Shown one piece after another: positions 55,983-56,987 of a DNA stretch of 56,987 bases. The DNA is taken from assembly GCA_019417465.1 (NCBI GenBank), contig DXVF01000007.1, positions 49,223 to 106,209 of the forward strand. The letters run 5' to 3'. Position numbers and translations under genes: made by a program. The notes below the pieces were generated by a model that saw only the letters and a program-made list of their open reading frames with translations, did not search any database and was not told the origin of the DNA. Source of the DNA: Clostridiales bacterium (GTDB lineage Bacteria; Bacillota; Clostridia; TANB77; CAG-508). Within the stretch, counting starts at the first letter, position 1. The number at the start of each line of letters is the position of its first letter.

Positions 55983-56987
55983 TTATTTATTTTCAATCAT
56001 CCAATTATACAAAGTATCTTCATCTAGTTTGCCTTTTTTGAATAATTTAATTTTCTCTTGTGCCTCTTTCTTCCATTTGTCAAAATCTTTCTTTAATTGC
56101 TTATTTTCTTTATTTCTATATACTGTCATAACTTTTTGCTGATATGTTCTTCTATAAAGTAATAATGCTGGATTACTTTCAAGACTTTTTTTATAAGTTT
56201 CACTTGCTCCTTTATCTCTACAAGTTGGTGTACCATCAACATTTTTTAAATCACAATAAATTTCATTTTGTCTAAAAGTTGGTATAAAATATCTACCACA
56301 AATTTGGCAAGTCTTAATTGGTAAATTCTCTTGTCTTACTAATTGATCTAAAATAGTAAAGCAAATACTTCTCAATTTTGTACTTGTATAAACATTGTGT
56401 AATTCTAAATTTGGATTCTTTTCTTCAATACCCTTTATTAAATGTTCTATACTTTCATTACTATGATGATTATGTATGTTAATATAATTATCTAAAATAA
56501 CCTCTACATCTTGTGAATATGTATAAAGTTCGTTATGTTTAATTGTATAAGCAACAAATTTTGAATATGTATCATATTCTTTTAATTCTTCATTTCCATT
56601 TAAGTTATATACAAAATCTACACATCTTTTGAAATTATCTTGCCATTCTAATAAATCATCTAAACTTGTGTTATAAATATCTTCTAACATTTTCATAAAT
56701 TCTACATCTGTTATAAATTCATCAGTTTTTGAATATATGTAAGGTGCATATTCTTTTATTAATTCAAAACCATAAGCATAAAAGAAAGTATTATACGCAG
56801 ATTCAAAAGATGAAAAATCGGCATTTAAGAAATTTATTAGCAATAAGCCTATACTTTCTGCATAATGAATATAAATAGTTGAAGGTTGTCTAATAATTTC
56901 TTTCTTTTTATTTAATTTTGTTTTTGAAATACCTTTTTCTAATTCTAAATATACTCTTGTTTCATCTTTCTTTTTTTCTTCATCATT
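55983..56987 (-). CDS. DUF6076-type protein, 5' end outside the window
   Basis: The frame is open to the right edge, so the start is beyond 56987. At least 334 residues are present. A zinc-ribbon-like cluster (KTCQICGRYFIPTFRQNEIYCD ... TCRDKG) is followed by ASETYKKSLESNPALLLYRRTYQQ and a basic helical end, as in phage/ICE-associated DUF6076 proteins. Role unknown; it resembles cargo of integrative elements. No CGG in frame. Confidence 0.7.
   Translation of the reverse strand, partial: NDEEKKKDETRVYLELEKGISKTKLNKKKEIIRQPSTIYIHYAESIGLLLINFLNADFSSFESAYNTFFYAYGFELIKEYAPYIYSKTDEFITDVEFMKMLEDIYNTSLDDLLEWQDNFKRCVDFVYNLNGNEELKEYDTYSKFVAYTIKHNELYTYSQDVEVILDNYINIHNHHSNESIEHLIKGIEEKNPNLELHNVYTSTKLRSICFTILDQLVRQENLPIKTCQICGRYFIPTFRQNEIYCDLKNVDGTPTCRDKGASETYKKSLESNPALLLYRRTYQQKVMTVYRNKENKQLKKDFDKWKKEAQEKIKLFKKGKLDEDTLYNWMIENK

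Overview
The window is very AT-rich DNA from a Gram-positive bacterium of the Bacillota, most likely an anaerobic, possibly uncultured Clostridia member. The evidence is the gene set and order (rimP-nusA-ylxR-ylxQ-infB-rbfA, then nrnA and truB; mutL-miaA-hlyD-like-sepF-divIVA; radA-disA), WhiA, an FtsK/SpoIIIE translocase, small Cys/Gly-rich proteins of a spore-coat-like kind, 6S RNA and strong GGAGG ribosome-binding sites with ATG, TTG and GTG starts.

The main observation is a coding anomaly. Fourteen otherwise healthy genes (dprA, comM, recQ, truB, nrnA, infB, ylxQ, nusA, rimP, mutS2, disA, radA, a GH15-like glycosidase and ftsK/spoIIIE) are each broken by one to four +1 frameshifts, 21 in all. 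At every one the zero-frame codon is CGG. Skipping its C (reading the following GGN) restores the family sequence and the usual protein length. I found no in-frame CGG read as an ordinary Arg triplet in any gene of the window, while about 35 CGG triplets in the other two phases cause no shift. The simplest reading is that CGG has left the triplet code here and CGGN is decoded as one residue, apparently Gly. A systematic sequence artefact is the rival explanation and has to be excluded.

Layout. 0-2.65 kb: dprA and comM (natural transformation/recombination). 3.1-5.3 kb: recQ. 5.4-6.7 kb: a decayed restriction-modification locus. 6.75-9.9 kb: an AIM24-type protein, a metallophosphoesterase, a HAD nucleotidase-like protein and a broken Nudix-ASCH fusion. 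10.1-13.1 kb: hemW, whiA, prmC. 13.5-13.7 kb: 6S RNA. 14.0-14.9 kb: truB. 15.3-16.2 kb: a BRO-N/antirepressor gene with related palindromes inside and behind it. 16.5-23.4 kb: the nusA-infB operon. 23.8-26.2 kb: mutS2. 26.4-34.3 kb: a small membrane protein, a cyclophilin, disA, radA, a MATE-like transporter and the glycosidase. 34.5-37.9 kb: a beta-CASP RNase-like protein and an unknown coiled-coil protein. 37.9-47.5 kb: ftsK/spoIIIE, rsmD, divIVA, sepF, an HlyD-like protein, miaA and mutL. 47.6-48.0 kb: two Cys-rich mini-proteins. 48.3-57 kb is accessory: an XRE regulator with a possible peptide-signalling cassette, an IS21 remnant lying between group II intron remnants, a very large unknown protein, gene scraps, and a DUF6076-type gene running off the right edge.

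Five full copies and one truncated copy of a roughly 163-nt hairpin repeat, all in the same orientation, sit in the spacers between the housekeeping genes. Some copies carry compensating changes in both arms. No tRNA, rRNA or CRISPR array was seen.
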